A stretch of DNA of 64,000 nt from Trematomus loennbergii (lineage: Eukaryota; Chordata; Actinopteri; Perciformes; Nototheniidae). Position 1 is the stretch's first letter. The number at the start of each line of letters is the position of its first letter. The position numbers and the translations under genes were made by a program. The notes under the pieces are model-generated. The model did no database searches and was not told the DNA's origin. It saw only the letters and a program-made list of their open reading frames with translations. The stretch covers positions 124,001 through 188,000 of the forward strand of contig JAAOOA010000584.1 of assembly GCA_012861695.1 (NCBI GenBank). The letters are read 5' to 3'. Below are positions 12,381 through 24,425 of the stretch, in pieces.

Positions 12381-12836
12381 CTACTGTACTCGCCGTGAAG
12401 TTGTTTGCGGCCTGCCAGGAAAACCAAAACAGAAGAAGAAGAAGTGACGTCAGCGGCTCATTTGCCTAATCCACCCCCAGGAACTCATTTTGGTGTGAAC
12501 GCGATCTGCTTTAGTTCGTCAGAACTAAAAGAACTCTCATGAACTAAAGTTCTCATGAACTACTGTGGGAAAAGTACTTGGTGTGAACGCGCCTATTGAC
12601 AGAGGATTACTCACAAAGTACACAGTAAAAGTACTTCCTTTTATTTCTGGTAGCAGTCAACTAGTACCGAGTCCAACAGTATCAGTTTTATTCAGAACGT
12701 ATGGTAACAAATATTTGTATCACTCATTGAATATAGCAGGAAAGAAAATGAAGAGCAGCTGATTGACCGAGTGCAGAATCGCTGTAGTTTAAATCTCCTT
12801 AGTTACAATGTTGTCCATTTTAGACAAAGGCTTATT

Positions 12837-13101
12837 ATATTTACAGCCCTAATAACATTCATTTTCTGGGCTCAATATGTGTCTTGGCTGTTTTCGTTGT
12901 GATCGCTAAATTCACCTTGTTTATAATATTATCACTATAACACTGACCCAGATTGCTGGATCGCTAGAAACACATCAGGCTTGCAAGGGCTGTTCCATGC
13001 TCTGCTCAACCTCCCGCCTTCCCAATGGACTCAGTAGCGCCCCTGCTGCCGTGGATCATGTGTGAGTGAGCATGTGTGAGTGTGTATGAGCCAGCCACGG
13101 C
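12837..13101. other. Non-coding spacer
   Basis: Starts TTATATTTACAGCCCTAATA, resembling a hAT terminus (complement TAGGGCTGTAAA). Nothing else is recognised. Confidence 0.35.
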
Positions 13102-13160
13102 GGAATATTACTGCCAAAAGTCACGTGACTCACTCACGTGACTTTTGGCAGTAATATTCC
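13102..13160. repeat. Perfect hairpin, 27 bp arms, 5 bp loop
   Basis: Arm GGAATATTACTGCCAAAAGT + CACGTGA (13102-13128), loop CTCAC, exact reverse complement at 13134-13160. Each arm contains GTCACGTGAC, an extended E-box of the CLEAR/bHLH-Zip type. Could be a hairpin MITE remnant. Confidence 0.9.
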
Positions 13161-13683
13161 ACCTTGAGAAGAAAAAGTTTTGTACTTGTAAAACCTATGC
13201 TGAATTTGTCTCTGAAACATGATTTATTAGAAAAATGTTATGTGTTTGTTTGATAGATACGTTTTTTCTTTGCAAAACTAAATGCATTAGTTTATAGATG
13301 GTGTTTTGTATTTGCAAACCACATTGTGTTTGTTAGTGAATCATGTGGCATTTGTAAAACCTGTTTAGTTTGTTTGTGGAGTTATGGCAGGAAATTAGCT
13401 CCATACTGTAGTGAATACAGCGGCAAGCTTTGGGACAAACTCCCCTCTCTCCGGTAAAAACAGGAAATGCCATAACTGTATGTAACAACGGTTTCAAATC
13501 AGCATCTCTTAGACAAAACATTTAAATTAATAACTCAAATCAAACTCCAAACATCTTTAATTGTGTTACCTTTTTGTAAAGCTCTTTTAGTTTTAAACCT
13601 GATTTTTATAAGCTTCTTAGTTTTTGCAACAGTCTGTAAATATACACAACTTTATAATAAAATGCACACATTTACCTTTTTCT
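13161..13683. other. Non-coding stretch, nothing recognised
   Basis: AT-rich, with a loosely repeated TTTGTTTGT/TTTGCAAA wording. No supported gene. Confidence 0.4.
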
Positions 13684-13762
13684 AGAGACTACATTACATT
13701 ACATGACATGTTACTTGTTAGACGCTTTTATCCAAAGCGACTTACATACTCAATACTGTAGT
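13684..13762 (-). repeat. 3' fragment of tRNA-derived SINE
   Basis: Minus-strand tail TACAGTATTGAGTATGTAAG, GTCGCTTTGGATAAAAGCGT, then (ATGTA)n, the same tail as in the 45519 copy. Confidence 0.75.
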
Positions 13763-14663
13763 CTACCGCTTTTGACATGTTTCTACCGCCTACCGACTTA
13801 GCTGACTTTCCCTACCGATTTTCAATCTACCCAAACTATAACAAATAAAAATTACACGACAATGGCCCTTTCTCATGTCATCAAATGTCCCTCCTCGACT
13901 CCTCGATTCCTCGTCCTCCGGTAGTGACCCGGAAATGAATTTTAGCGCGCCATGTTGAAGGACATCTCATTTCTCGAAATGCACATCGAGGACCGAGCAT
14001 CGAGCGTCGAGGAGGCTCTCTGGAGGAGCTATAACCGAGGATACACTGATGGGTCCTCCACGGTCCTCCACGGCTCCTTCGTGGATGCATTTCCGGCAAC
14101 AGTGATGTTTCAAAGAGTCGAGACGCACGGCCGGACTTATCTCAGCCAATGACAGCTCTGCATGCATCCCCTGGATATTATTTTATTAACTGCTTTCATC
14201 GCGATGTTTACAGTGAAACAGCTGTGAGGTCCGTGCAGAAAGCAGAGCAGTGTGTATAATATATATCACTCAGTATAACAGGCCTACTCTCTTTATTTGC
14301 TTTAGTTTAGTAGATATCTACAAACAAAGTCGATATTTTTCTAAAACCATTTAGTGCTTCACATAATAAAATACACAACGGCTGTAGCCTGATTATATGC
14401 TTTAGGAGCTGTTGGTGCGTGTGTGTGGTGTAGGTGTGTGTCGTACAGTGTGTGCGTAGATGCAGCGGACAGACAGGTCTCAGTTGGTTTGGTGTCCTCT
14501 GCTTACTTGTAATACTTGTAAATAAAACTTTTGGCCCGTCATTTATTTCCCTCATTGTAGCGACCAGAGAGGGGGGGGGGATATATCCAGTCTCTGATAG
14601 TGTTACGTTATTATGAGAGTGCTCTGTTTGATTCTGAAATTGTATATATTTATATAAATATAT

Positions 14664-14664
<1 letters not shown>

Positions 14665-14748
<84 letters not shown>

Positions 14749-14787
14749 TGTGTGTGTGTGTGTGTGTGTCTGTGTGTATGTCCGCAT
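14665..14787. repeat. (GT)n microsatellite
   Basis: About 120 bp of GT dinucleotides with two GGTG interruptions. Open frames across it are low-complexity artefacts. Confidence 0.95.
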
Positions 14788-15031
14788 CTGTAGCCTGTTA
14801 TTGTCTCATTATACCGCACTGTGAATGAATTAAAAGTAAATATATAAGTCGTCATGAACACATCTGTCCATCAGGGCTGCTGTGCCTCCTGTCATCATTA
14901 ATGGACGTCTCTTTAAAATGACCGCTCAGAGGAGAGGAGTTCTCATTTCTCTAACCGCCTGCTGCTTCCCCTCCTCTCTCCTCGGCTCCCCTCCTCGGCT
15001 CCTCCGCTCGCATCTCCTGTGGGCGGGACTA

Positions 15032-15812
15032 TGGCGCAGTTCCACTACACGGTCGGCCTCGGCCACGCTCGGTACGGCTCGTACGGCTTGGCCTTAACAG
15101 GGCCGACTCACTTCATGCTGCGCTTCCATTACAGTTTAGGAACTGGGGTAGTTACTATAGTAACGCAGTGTAGGCGGAGCCGTGACGTCATCTTCAGAGA
15201 ACTCCAGAAACACAACACAGCCGTTAGCTGTTAGCACTCAGAGCTCACAGCTCCTTATATATGTTCAGAAACTCGACAAAAGTTAAACAAGTACACACCA
15301 CAGACTGCCTGTGTCATGGTGAATACAGTCACTGCTTTATTTATGTCTGTATAGGCCGTTGTTGTGAGTGTGGACGGTCGAGCATATACTGCGTTAGCTT
15401 AGCCAATCTCCATCAAGAAAAACACGCATTTTAAAAGGTTTTTCGCCTGCCGTCTGTCTGCAGACTTGACAAAGCATTAATTCATGGTTTTTACTAACCG
15501 GTATCAATATGTTGTTACTTCGGCATCATTTTGAAACGTGTATTACAATTAAATCACGGTCAAATATGTCCATCTTGTTGTAGTTGTAGCCCCTTGCCAG
15601 CGCTCCTCTCTCTAGTTTAGCATACTCAGCCCGACTCAGCCCGTTTGTTGGCCTCGATAGAACCACAATTTTCTCGGGCCAGAAAAGACGTGAAAAAGTG
15701 GCCCCGGGCCGGGCCGGGCCGGAACTAGGCCTAGTGGAAGCGCAACCAAAAACGGGCTCGGCACGACACGGCACGCTTAAAGCGAGCTCCGCGCTGTAGT
15801 GGAACTGCGCCA
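15032..15812. mobile_element. 781 bp TIR element with TA flanks
   Basis: 18 bp perfect inverted ends TGGCGCAGTTCCACTACA / TGTAGTGGAACTGCGCCA, each flanked by TA (15030-15031, 15813-15814), consistent with a TA target duplication. It lies within the 13862-15881 element. GC-rich GGGCCGGGCC blocks sit near 15705-15722. Non-autonomous. Confidence 0.8.
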
Positions 15813-15881
15813 TAAGTCTCGAGGATAGGAGTCGGGGAGGGGAGTCGAGGAGGGACATTTGAAGACATGAGAACGGGCCAT

Positions 15882-16100
15882 AGACACTGGACTCGACTTT
15901 TGGCGGACACCATTTGCAGCGTGTCTGTGATCCCATCATATAAACAGTCCTCTGTGTTTCTGAAAGAGAAACAACGTGCAGACCGGGGTGCAGAGGAAAG
16001 GCAGCGTTAGCCCCGGGGCTGATGGGTAATCACTCCCAAATGAGTTTAAGGGAACAGAGACTAGGCATTTGAGTCCTGCAGGATTTCCCCTTAATATCAG
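15882..16100. other. Non-coding spacer
   Basis: No supported feature. Confidence 0.4.
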
Positions 16101-16104
16101 TGTC

Positions 16105-16690
16105 TCGAAAAACACATGTTGGCGACTGAAAGACATCCAGTGTTTGGTCTTTTCCTGAAGCATCCTTCACCAGTGTCTCAACTGAAAGAAGACCACAAAC
16201 ACACAAAAATATATTACCATTTTGAGATTTGGGGATATTTATCTCCCATTCTTTCACTTTTTCTAACATTTTCAACACCAAACATGACGTTAATGTCTCT
16301 GTTTAGTGAACTACAGCAATCTGAAAGCCTGTACATTATTTATATCACACTTTATCAGTAGAAAATGCAGGAAATGAACTGATTTATGGCACACAAAGAT
16401 ATTTCGCTCTGTGCAAACCTTTGACTCTAATATGTCAACAACATGAAACAAGAATATGAACCTGGCTTTATCCAATGTTCACACAAGAGTCCTACATCCT
16501 GACACCTTCATCTACTGTCTCAACTGAAAGAGGACCAGAAACACACAACAAATATAATAAAATGTGGAGACTTTGGGATATTTATCTCCCATTCTTTTAC
16601 TTTTCGGGCATTTTACAGACCAAACGTGTCGTGGATGTCACTGTTTACCAAACTACCACTTTTTTTGAAAAATACATAAAATGATGCAAT
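16105..16690. repeat. Two-copy tandem duplication, ~360 bp period
   Basis: About 16170-16325 and 16520-16675 share TCAACTGAAAGA(A/G)GACCA, TTTATCTCCCATTCTTT and ACCAAAC(A/G)TG blocks with indels. Non-coding. Confidence 0.7.
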
Positions 16691-16819
16691 ATTAAATACA
16701 TGGTTTATACAAGTAATTACTGGGGTTCCATTTCTTCTGATTACCTTTTGGGCGTGCACATTTGCCGCGTGCAAACCTACCTCTTTTGGATTTGGAAAGG
16801 TTGGCATGTATGGTTTACG

Positions 16820-17590
16820 TTGTTTTAAATTCTTCCAATCAATCCTGTTTCACTCAAATACTTAAGAATGGCCTTCCTCATATCTCTTACCCCCTCACCT
16901 TCTGTTCCCAGTATCCCCATCAGGCTCCACTGCCTTCCTGCCTCTCTGACCATGTCTCTTAGTTTTTCCCTCTCTGTTTTGTAAATGTTGAAATGTAATA
17001 TGATGTGTTCCACATTTTCTTTCACTCCACACCCCTGCATTCTTCAACTTTGCTTTTTCCCATTATACACATTGTGCTGTTTAATCCTGTATGATCCAGT
17101 CTGAGTCTAGTGATGATGATCTCCTCCCGTCTGTTCCTTTCTGTCTATGACTGATTTCGGTAACTTGTGGTATCTCCTCCCTTTCTGATCTTCCTCCCAC
17201 CTTTTCTGCCATATTTCCATACCCTTCTTCTTAATTATGCTTTTCCTTCTCCTTTCCCAAGTGAAACTGGTATTGCTATTTATTTTTGTAACACATCTTT
17301 TGCTAACTTATCAGCATGCTCATTCCCTTTAACCCCCTCATGTGCAGGCACCCAGCATATACTCCCCTCCTCTGAAGTCTCAGTAAGCAATGGTTAAGTT
17401 CAATGATTAAATCTTCTCTAACAGTTATTGTCGACTGTATGCTTTTCAAAGCAGATAGTGAGTCTGTGCATATCACCACCCTATCAGGTCTTACCTCTTC
17501 AACCCATTGTAGCCCAATAATTGTTGCGAGTATTTCTGTATTAGTATTTCATAATAATAATTTGACACTCGTTTTGATATTTTGAATTCT
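16820..17590 (-). pseudogene. LINE 3' remnant with RNase H and terminal zinc-knuckle-like tail
   Basis: On the minus strand, fragments in different frames read a VVICTDSLSALKSIQ stretch (about 17470-17425), an AHEGVKGN-like motif degraded near 17340-17310, and then GCGVKENVEHIILHFNIYKT through REAGRQWSLMGILGTEGEGV, ending near 16825. A DSxSAL motif followed by a histidine-containing block is the RNase H domain of I/Nimb- or Jockey-type non-LTR retrotransposons, and the GVxExVEHxLxxC block is their usual C-terminus. It is 5'-truncated with several frame breaks, so inactive. Clade assignment is inference. Confidence 0.7.
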
Positions 17591-17940
17591 GGTGGTGGTT
17601 GCTGTGTTTTAGAACAGGAGAATAGGGAACAGGTTTTACTCAAGCGGAAACTCTGGGCAAAACCGTGAAGCCTATAAGGAACTGCAGTTCATCTAGTGGC
17701 CTGTAGTGTAAGCAAATGTTGAATAGTTTAACTTTCTCTGAACAGAAACAATCTCTTCTCCGTCTGCTCTTGGTTACATGCAGCAGCGAATGAGGAATGA
17801 TCCTTGTACCTGTATATGTGAAGGGGAGGGAAATAGGATACCTTGATAGGGTGTTGCTTGCTGTGTTTATAATAGGAAGAAGAGGGAACAGGTTTTATTG
17901 CATACAACAAAGAGTATCTTGTTGAGAGAGGCAGGGTGTG
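17591..17940 (-). repeat. Relic of a TRIM-gene 5' flank (partial tandem copy)
   Basis: 17702-17935 matches the sequence directly upstream of the TRIM pseudogene (34768-34960), including TGTAAGCAAATGT, CAGAAACAA and GGTTTTACTCAAGCGG-type blocks. 17596-17700 repeats the distal part (34925-35035). No RING coding sequence remains here. Confidence 0.7.
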
Positions 17941-20438
17941 GTATCTGTCCTTGGCAATGTGCAGAAAGGATTGTTAGACTTTCAACTTTGACATTCAGTT
18001 TGAAACAGTTTAAACGTTTTTCAAAAATAGATAGCTAGCTAGCAGCAAATTGGTGGCTCTCGTCATTTTAATTGGTATTATTATTTAACACACCATGACA
18101 GTGGCCGACCCGTGCAAACGTGCTACAAGGCCCATGTAAATATAAAACCCAAAGGGCCAAAACCAGAGGTGGGAATAAGTCATACATGTGCAAGTCACAA
18201 GTCAAGTCATACAAAATTCTGATGAATTACCCCAGTGTCCGCATTTAAATCAGTTAAAATATTGTGGTTATGAAAAGTCTAGTTTTATTTTCAACATAAA
18301 CAGCAATGGAGAGTGGGGCGCTGCAATTATAACCCTATAAATTCTAAAAGGGCTCTAAAGTGAAAACAGGAGTACAACACAAATATGTTACATCAACATG
18401 TTAAGCCTCCTGCCCTGGCTCCCCTTCAGCAGGGTCACAGCATGTCTCCATGGTCTGTCTAAGGTGCTCCCATGACACTGTCTCATTGTTTTCCTAACTG
18501 TGTCTGTGCACAAAGAAATGTTGCATCAAAGCCAATACAACGGAATAGTGTATGTACCAGGGCGCATGATATGTGTGTGTGTGTTTGTGTGCAGACAGTG
18601 CGACATTAAGATTAAACTAATTTCTTTCATTTGGGAACACCCACATATACATATGGAGTTGGCCAGAGGCCTGTACGACGAAGCCGGATTTTCTCTTAGT
18701 GAGCTAACTTCAGGGAAAACTCTGGGTTTCCGGTCCTACGACACTGGTTCTCTTCTTAGCGGGCTAGATCTCCATGGTAACTTATGCTGAGCGGCTAACC
18801 TGGGGGTATACTACGAATCAAGATTTTCGTTTAGCAAGCTAACTTCAGGGTTTCCGGTCCTACGAAGCTGGTTAACTTTTTAGCGGGCTAGATAACTTAT
18901 TCTGAACGGCTATCCTCCGGAGCCAGGATAGGTTCCAGGATAAGAGCTCAGCCTATAAAAGCTCCGCCTATCGACCAATGAAATCTCTGTGAAAATGACG
19001 TCGCCTTTTCTCGAAAATACTGTGGAGCTCGGAGCTCGGATTGCGAGAGGCGCTCTCAGGCGGGAGAGGATCTTTAGGGAAAGAATAAACCCTTTGGCTT
19101 TCTCTGAAGAGTATTTGTATGAAAGATACAGGTTCTCGTCAGAAGGGCTGACTTATCTTTGTCAGCTCCTTGAGCCACATATTGCTAATGCCACACATCG
19201 GAGTTGTGCCCTTACAGTGCCGCAGACTGTATGTATTGCTTTGCGATTTTTTGCGACCGGAAGTTTTTTTGTATTCTGTGGGTGATGCAGAGAACCCCAG
19301 CAAGAATACAGTCATTCATAAGGTCGCACAAGCTCTGACAGGGCTCGCAGAGTCCTTTATTGTGTTTCCTGGCACATGTCCCACGCAGATGATCAAAGAG
19401 GGGTTTTACAGCATGGCAGGTATGTGATTATATATTTACAGTGAATGTTGTTCCTATGACGTACACGTCCCGATGGCCAGTCAGAAGCTAGAATGCCAAC
19501 CTAGAGAGCCAATCAGAAGCTATAATGGGCTAAAGGGTGGTCCGCACGCATGGGCCGGTGCGTCTGAACGTCCCGGGCTGAATTTGTGTCCCTGTACACT
19601 GTTGTATAATAAATGCAACCTACTATTTCATAGGGTTTCCCAGGGTGCTTGGCTGTATAGACTGTACACACATACCCATCTCTGCGTCCCTGGGAGAAAA
19701 TGAAGGCGATTATGTAAATCGCAAATCCTTCCACAGCCTCAACATTCAGGTAAATCTTGCACATTCACTTATAGAACACACATTGAAGTCTGGGTGATTA
19801 AAGGAAATCACACATTTAAATATTCACACAGTACATGTTTCACACTTGGACTATCTTTCTCTATAACATGGACTCATTTCAAATGAACATTGATGCTACA
19901 CTGACTAGATGCTCTTATTGTGGAAGTAGGCTTGTTAACCCCAAATTCTTTTGCAGGCCACATGTGACCACAGGTGTCTCATCACCAGCCTTGATGCAAA
20001 GTGGCCTGGGTCAGTCCATGACTCGAGGATCTTCTCAGAGTAATCACTGTGTCACAAACTCGAACAGGGTATGGCAACTGTACATTCTTATTGTTTTGTG
20101 CTTCTTAAGCTGCCTTTTGTGTATACTTATGGAAATGTTCCTTTATCTTCAGGAGTCTTCAGTGGAGTGCTGCTCGGGGACAGGGGTTATGCCTGCCAGC
20201 CTTTCCTAATGACCCCATATCCTGACCCTGGTGAAGGGCCACAAACCACTTTCAATGTGGCCCATACCAAAACCAGGGTCAGGATAGAAATGACCTTTGG
20301 ACAACTGAAGGCCCGATTCACCTGCCTGCGAGGGCTCAGAGTGGCCCTTGAAAGAGTGGTTCCCATCATAACGGCCTGTGTTGTGCTGCACAACATTGCA
20401 ACCATGAGGAATGAGAGGGCCCTCATGCAACCCCCTTA

Positions 20439-20932
20439 TGAAACAAAAATATATTGTAATATATTGGTAATATAATACAATATACTAGATCATACATTTC
20501 CATATATGGGAAAGTAGTCCTTATATTTTTAAATATATTGCAATATATGCATGGACCATGTATGGCTATATATTGATACATATACAAAAAAAATATTGCA
20601 ATGAAAACAAAAACTGCACTATACATGTATATGTAATAGTTTATTGAAACACTCATTTATCTTTCATGAGTTACACAAGTTTACATAAATTGAACAGATA
20701 TTCATAACAGTTATCTCACTTCGTTTTGTATAGTTACCCACTTTATATATGAACATATGTTTGATGGTAGCCTATATATAAAAAAAGTACAAATTGTCCA
20801 TTGAATGATGGAAAATAATATACAGTTTATAAATATATATAGACACACACATATATGCACGCATATATATATGCATATATGCACGCATATATATATGCAT
20901 ATATGCACGCATATATATCTATGCATATATTA
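20439..20932. repeat. AT-rich array, left end of the insertion
   Basis: Degenerate ATATTGTAATATATTGG units (20445-20600), then tandem ATATATATGCATATATGCAC units (20855-20925). Confidence 0.8.
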
Positions 20933-21418
<486 letters not shown>

Positions 21419-21879
21419 ACACTGTGATGGATCGTTGGAGCTACAGTATGTGCAGCTCAAGGCATATATGCTCGAACGGGAGCTGCAATCATGTTGCGCG
21501 TACTATCCGTGCTGAGTGTGCTGACTTTTCGTACAATGTCCCACTGTCTGGCTGCCTGCATAAAGTCAAGTGCTCGGCGCGTTGTCGGCGAAATGTCATT
21601 GAAACAGCTCCTTATATCCGTTAGCGCAGCTAGCTAGCACCAGATGCTAACAACAACAACACGTAAGGTGTGCCTCGCTCGCGCGAGTCGCCCCACACAT
21701 ACACACCCTCCCGGTCCTCCCGATGGCCAGTCCGGGCCTGCCGGTGAGTGTGGAAGTGTGGTCTGCCACAAGCGGGCGGCAGGAGCGAGGCTGTCAGCAT
21801 CAGCTTGTAGATGGTATTTTAAACTCGATGCGCTCTGAAACTACGGGGCGGCCGAGGACAACAAATACACATGCGTTAA

Positions 21880-21966
21880 TCGCGTTAAAATAATTAGTGG
21901 CGTTAATTTTTTTTTGCGTTAACGCGTTATTAACGCGTTATTAACGCGTTAACTTGACAGCCCTAA
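21880..21966 (-). mobile_element. hAT terminus (TAGGGCTGTCAA family)
   Basis: On the minus strand it begins TAGGGCTGTCAAGTTAACGC and continues with TTAACGCG repeats, a recognisable hAT end common in fish. No matching opposite end was found. Confidence 0.6.
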
Positions 21967-22453
21967 TATATACACATGGTTGGTATTTAACAACAAGGGG
22001 TTTGTACTGTGTGATATTGGTATTTGTGGAAACATTTTACACCTTTCCTTCAAGTATTATACGTTTTAGTTACTTGTTGGGTACTTAACATGAATAATCA
22101 CAGTTACTATCCTTTTACTCCATCACATTTCAAAGAGAAATAGGCTATTGTTTATTTTAACTCCACCACAGTAATCCATCATCAGCTTTACTTTTTAGAT
22201 AAAGATTTAAATCACAATTGATCATAACTCAAAATACATATATTTGTATATATTACCAAGTAGTTTCATGTAGGCTACAACCCACACAAGTATCATGCTA
22301 AATTAAGCTCTGTTGCTTGGATATCACTAGATCCTGTTACATCAGCGTAATATAAAAGTACATAACGACTGATGTGTAAATTAGCATAATTACTAGCTGC
22401 TAACTGCCGCCTCGTCGTTAATATCAAATCCATCATAACAACCCATTACCATG
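21967..22453. other. Non-coding stretch, nothing recognised
   Basis: AT-rich, no supported feature. Confidence 0.4.
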
Positions 22454-22738
22454 CTGTCATGAACGCGCGGTGCTGTTACGTGTACGCAAATTGACGTGCT
22501 TGATGTGAACGAGCATTTTGGGGGGCATGTTTAAAGTTGCGCATGCGCTATGAGCGCACATACGGGTACTTCTCAGGCATGCCAGGTAATCTGTGACGTT
22601 TCGCTCTCTCAAAAGTTGGGCCATTTTGTCATCATGCGCGATTGAGCAACTCTCATAGGAATGAATGAGGCCCCGCCTCCCACGCTGTATCCAGTTCTTA
22701 TTATACATCCATGGGTTACACATGTGCGTTCATGACAG
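22454..22738. mobile_element. ~285 bp MITE-like element
   Basis: Inverted ends CTGTCATGAACGCGC and GTGCGTTCATGACAG. The interior is rich in CGTCAC/GCGCAT words and non-coding. No clear target duplication. Confidence 0.5.
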
Positions 22739-23590
22739 GACATTATTGCGCATCGTCACATGCATAATTACCATCGTCACAGAGAGAATGCGTTCGTGAA
22801 GAATGTGAGCATATATGCAGATCTTTAGTGTTGGTAATGTTATAAGATTGTATGCATAGTGTCCTGCTGAGTCAGTGTGTTAATGAGTCTTGATGTCCCG
22901 TTTTTAGTTGCTATGTTGTTCAGGAATTGAGCTAATGCTAGCTAGTTAGCTAAGTTAAGCTATTCAGTGATAGTGTGTGGATGAGATGCTAACTTAGCTT
23001 TTATTAGCCGTGTGTTTGCAACGTGTCTAATGTGTTTTAGCAACAATTAGTATTGCTGTTGCTTATTATTAATAACCATAGTCTGGTTAGTTATTGTAAT
23101 TTGAACCTTATTTCTATTTCTGTGTATTTTGCAGAAACCATTCATTCATTCTCTACTCTACGTTATCATTATCATCATACTCATCAACCCATTCAACATC
23201 CTGTATGTGATTCCACATCAAGCATGATGTATTCTGTGTTGATGATCAGAACCAAGCTAATATAAAGTCCAAAGACTGTACTTCCTGTCTCCGTGTCAAC
23301 TCTCTAACCGGAGTGCTGTTTTGGATAAAACGCTCCAGCACAAACATCACAAAACACATAAGATTCCCCAATACTATGTGTTCTGATGTTAGTAACTATG
23401 TAGGCTAACATTAGTTAGGCTATGTGTTGTGGACTAATGCATTCAAGTTAGTTCACATTTTAGTTGTTATTGCCCCTGCTGACAATTGTGTGGATAATAT
23501 GTAGCCTACAGTCAATGGCATTTCACATTTTGCTCTCCAGTGTATGTTATTTTAATGTTGACCCATAATACTATATATCTATATATTTTA
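22739..23590. other. Non-coding stretch
   Basis: AT-rich sequence with GCTAGCTAGTTAGCTAA near 22936-22955. No supported gene. Confidence 0.4.
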
Positions 23591-23592
23591 CA

Positions 23593-23780
23593 GGAGCATT
23601 GTTGAAATTCATAGGTCGAACTAAGCCTGCAGAACCACAAGTCAAGAGGACAGAGGAGCCAGATAGCAGTGGTGACTGAGACAGAATAAATAAGGAGAGA
23701 GGGCCCATGCAGAGGCAGACATCAGTAGTGAGGAATCAGACCCAAAACACGAGGACAGAGGAGCCAGATCGCAGTGGTAG
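23593..23780 (+). other. Possible terminal exon with duplicated motif
   Basis: A TTTTACAG acceptor (~23593) is followed by a frame reading ALLKFIGRTKPAEPQVKRTE then EPDSSGD and a stop. GAGGACAGAGGAGCCAGAT recurs ~105 bp downstream (23751-23769). No family recognised; could be chance. Confidence 0.25.
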
Positions 23781-23959
23781 GAACGCACTGTCATTTAATT
23801 TCACTGTAATTTTACTTTTCACATATCACTTTATTCACTATTCAGCTTAGTTATCCTTGCCATGAAGGAATGAATGATTGAATGGATGAATGTTCTATAT
23901 TATTTTAATGACAGATTGAACCACAGCAATATTGTTTTAGAGATTTTATATGTTTAACT

Positions 23960-24166
23960 GCTATGCCTGTCATCTCTGCTCTGTGTCATTGTGTTGTCTC
24001 CTGGGTTCTGTAGTGCCCGGAGTCTGTCTTTTTATTTTTTTCCTCCCAAACCCCATCCCCTCAGGACGCCTTTTGCCTCCTGTCAGGTCATCATTGTAAT
24101 AAGAATTTGTTCTTAATTGATTTTCCTGGCTAAATAAAGGTTCTACTACTATTTATTCAGTTATTT
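23960..24166 (+). repeat. LINE 3' untranslated tail
   Basis: Contains TTGTAATAAGAATTTGTTCT and TGGCTAAATAAAGGTTCTAC, the conserved 3' end of a common teleost LINE. It is 5'-truncated. Confidence 0.7.
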
Positions 24167-24425
24167 TATTACTGGTACTGCTAATTGCACTATGCGTATT
24201 GTTGTATATTGTATATACGTATGTATTTACTACTACTACTTACAAAATCGAGGGTTGTAGCTTTGTGTCAGTACATATTTCAGGGTTTTTCTATGCCTTT
24301 GTTAATCTAAATTCTAATACTCATAGGCGACTACCACTCCTGCCGATGCCGAGGCCCAGTTCTCCCTTCCCACCACCCCAGGCTCATTGTGCTAGGTAAA
24401 ACTCTCATTCAATAAAAGTAGTCTT

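Larger units (their letters stand above)
4845..12594. mobile_element. 7.75 kb TIR transposon, Harbinger-like, inserted in the foldback arm
   Basis: The termini are AGGTGCGTTCACACC and GGTGTGAACGCGCCT, followed by related subterminal sequence (4860-4960 and 12480-12580). ATT flanks both ends (4842-4844 and 12595-12597). The unoccupied homologous site, the complement of about 2630-2660, reads GACATTGACAG, exactly what removal with a 3 bp ATT duplication would give. The interior carries remnants of two coding units, a plus-strand coil at 11005-11197 and a minus-strand N-terminal transposase-like unit at 11838-12380. Assignment to PIF/Harbinger rests on the 3 bp duplication and these fragments. 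Confidence 0.75.
2055..12836. mobile_element. Foldback element, outer copy, split by a later insertion
   Basis: The left end (2055 onward, AATAAGCCTTTGTCTAAAAT) is repeated in inverted orientation at the right end (to 12836), and about 240 bp of arm match closely on both sides (2055-2296 versus 12598-12836). Between them lie a tandem array (2211-2735), a core (2731-3690), a central palindrome at ~3800 and the inverted core and arm (about 4606-4844). The right arm is interrupted at 4845-12594 by a separate TIR element. Removing that element restores an arm sequence matching the left arm. The superfamily is unknown and no transposase was seen in the element's own core. Confidence 0.75.
13862..15881. 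mobile_element. 2.0 kb TIR element
   Basis: The left end ATGGCCCTTTCTCATGTCAT is matched inverted at the right end (AAGACATGAGAACGGGCCAT), and the similarity runs ~45 bp inward (CTCCTCGACTCC/GGAGTCGAGGAG). No clean target duplication was seen and no transposase is present. The interior holds a GT microsatellite and a second nested TIR element. Confidence 0.7.

Noticed and set aside
14307..14861. 184-codon minus-strand frame with poly Thr-His
   Set aside because: Translation of the GT/CA microsatellite; no splice or family support.
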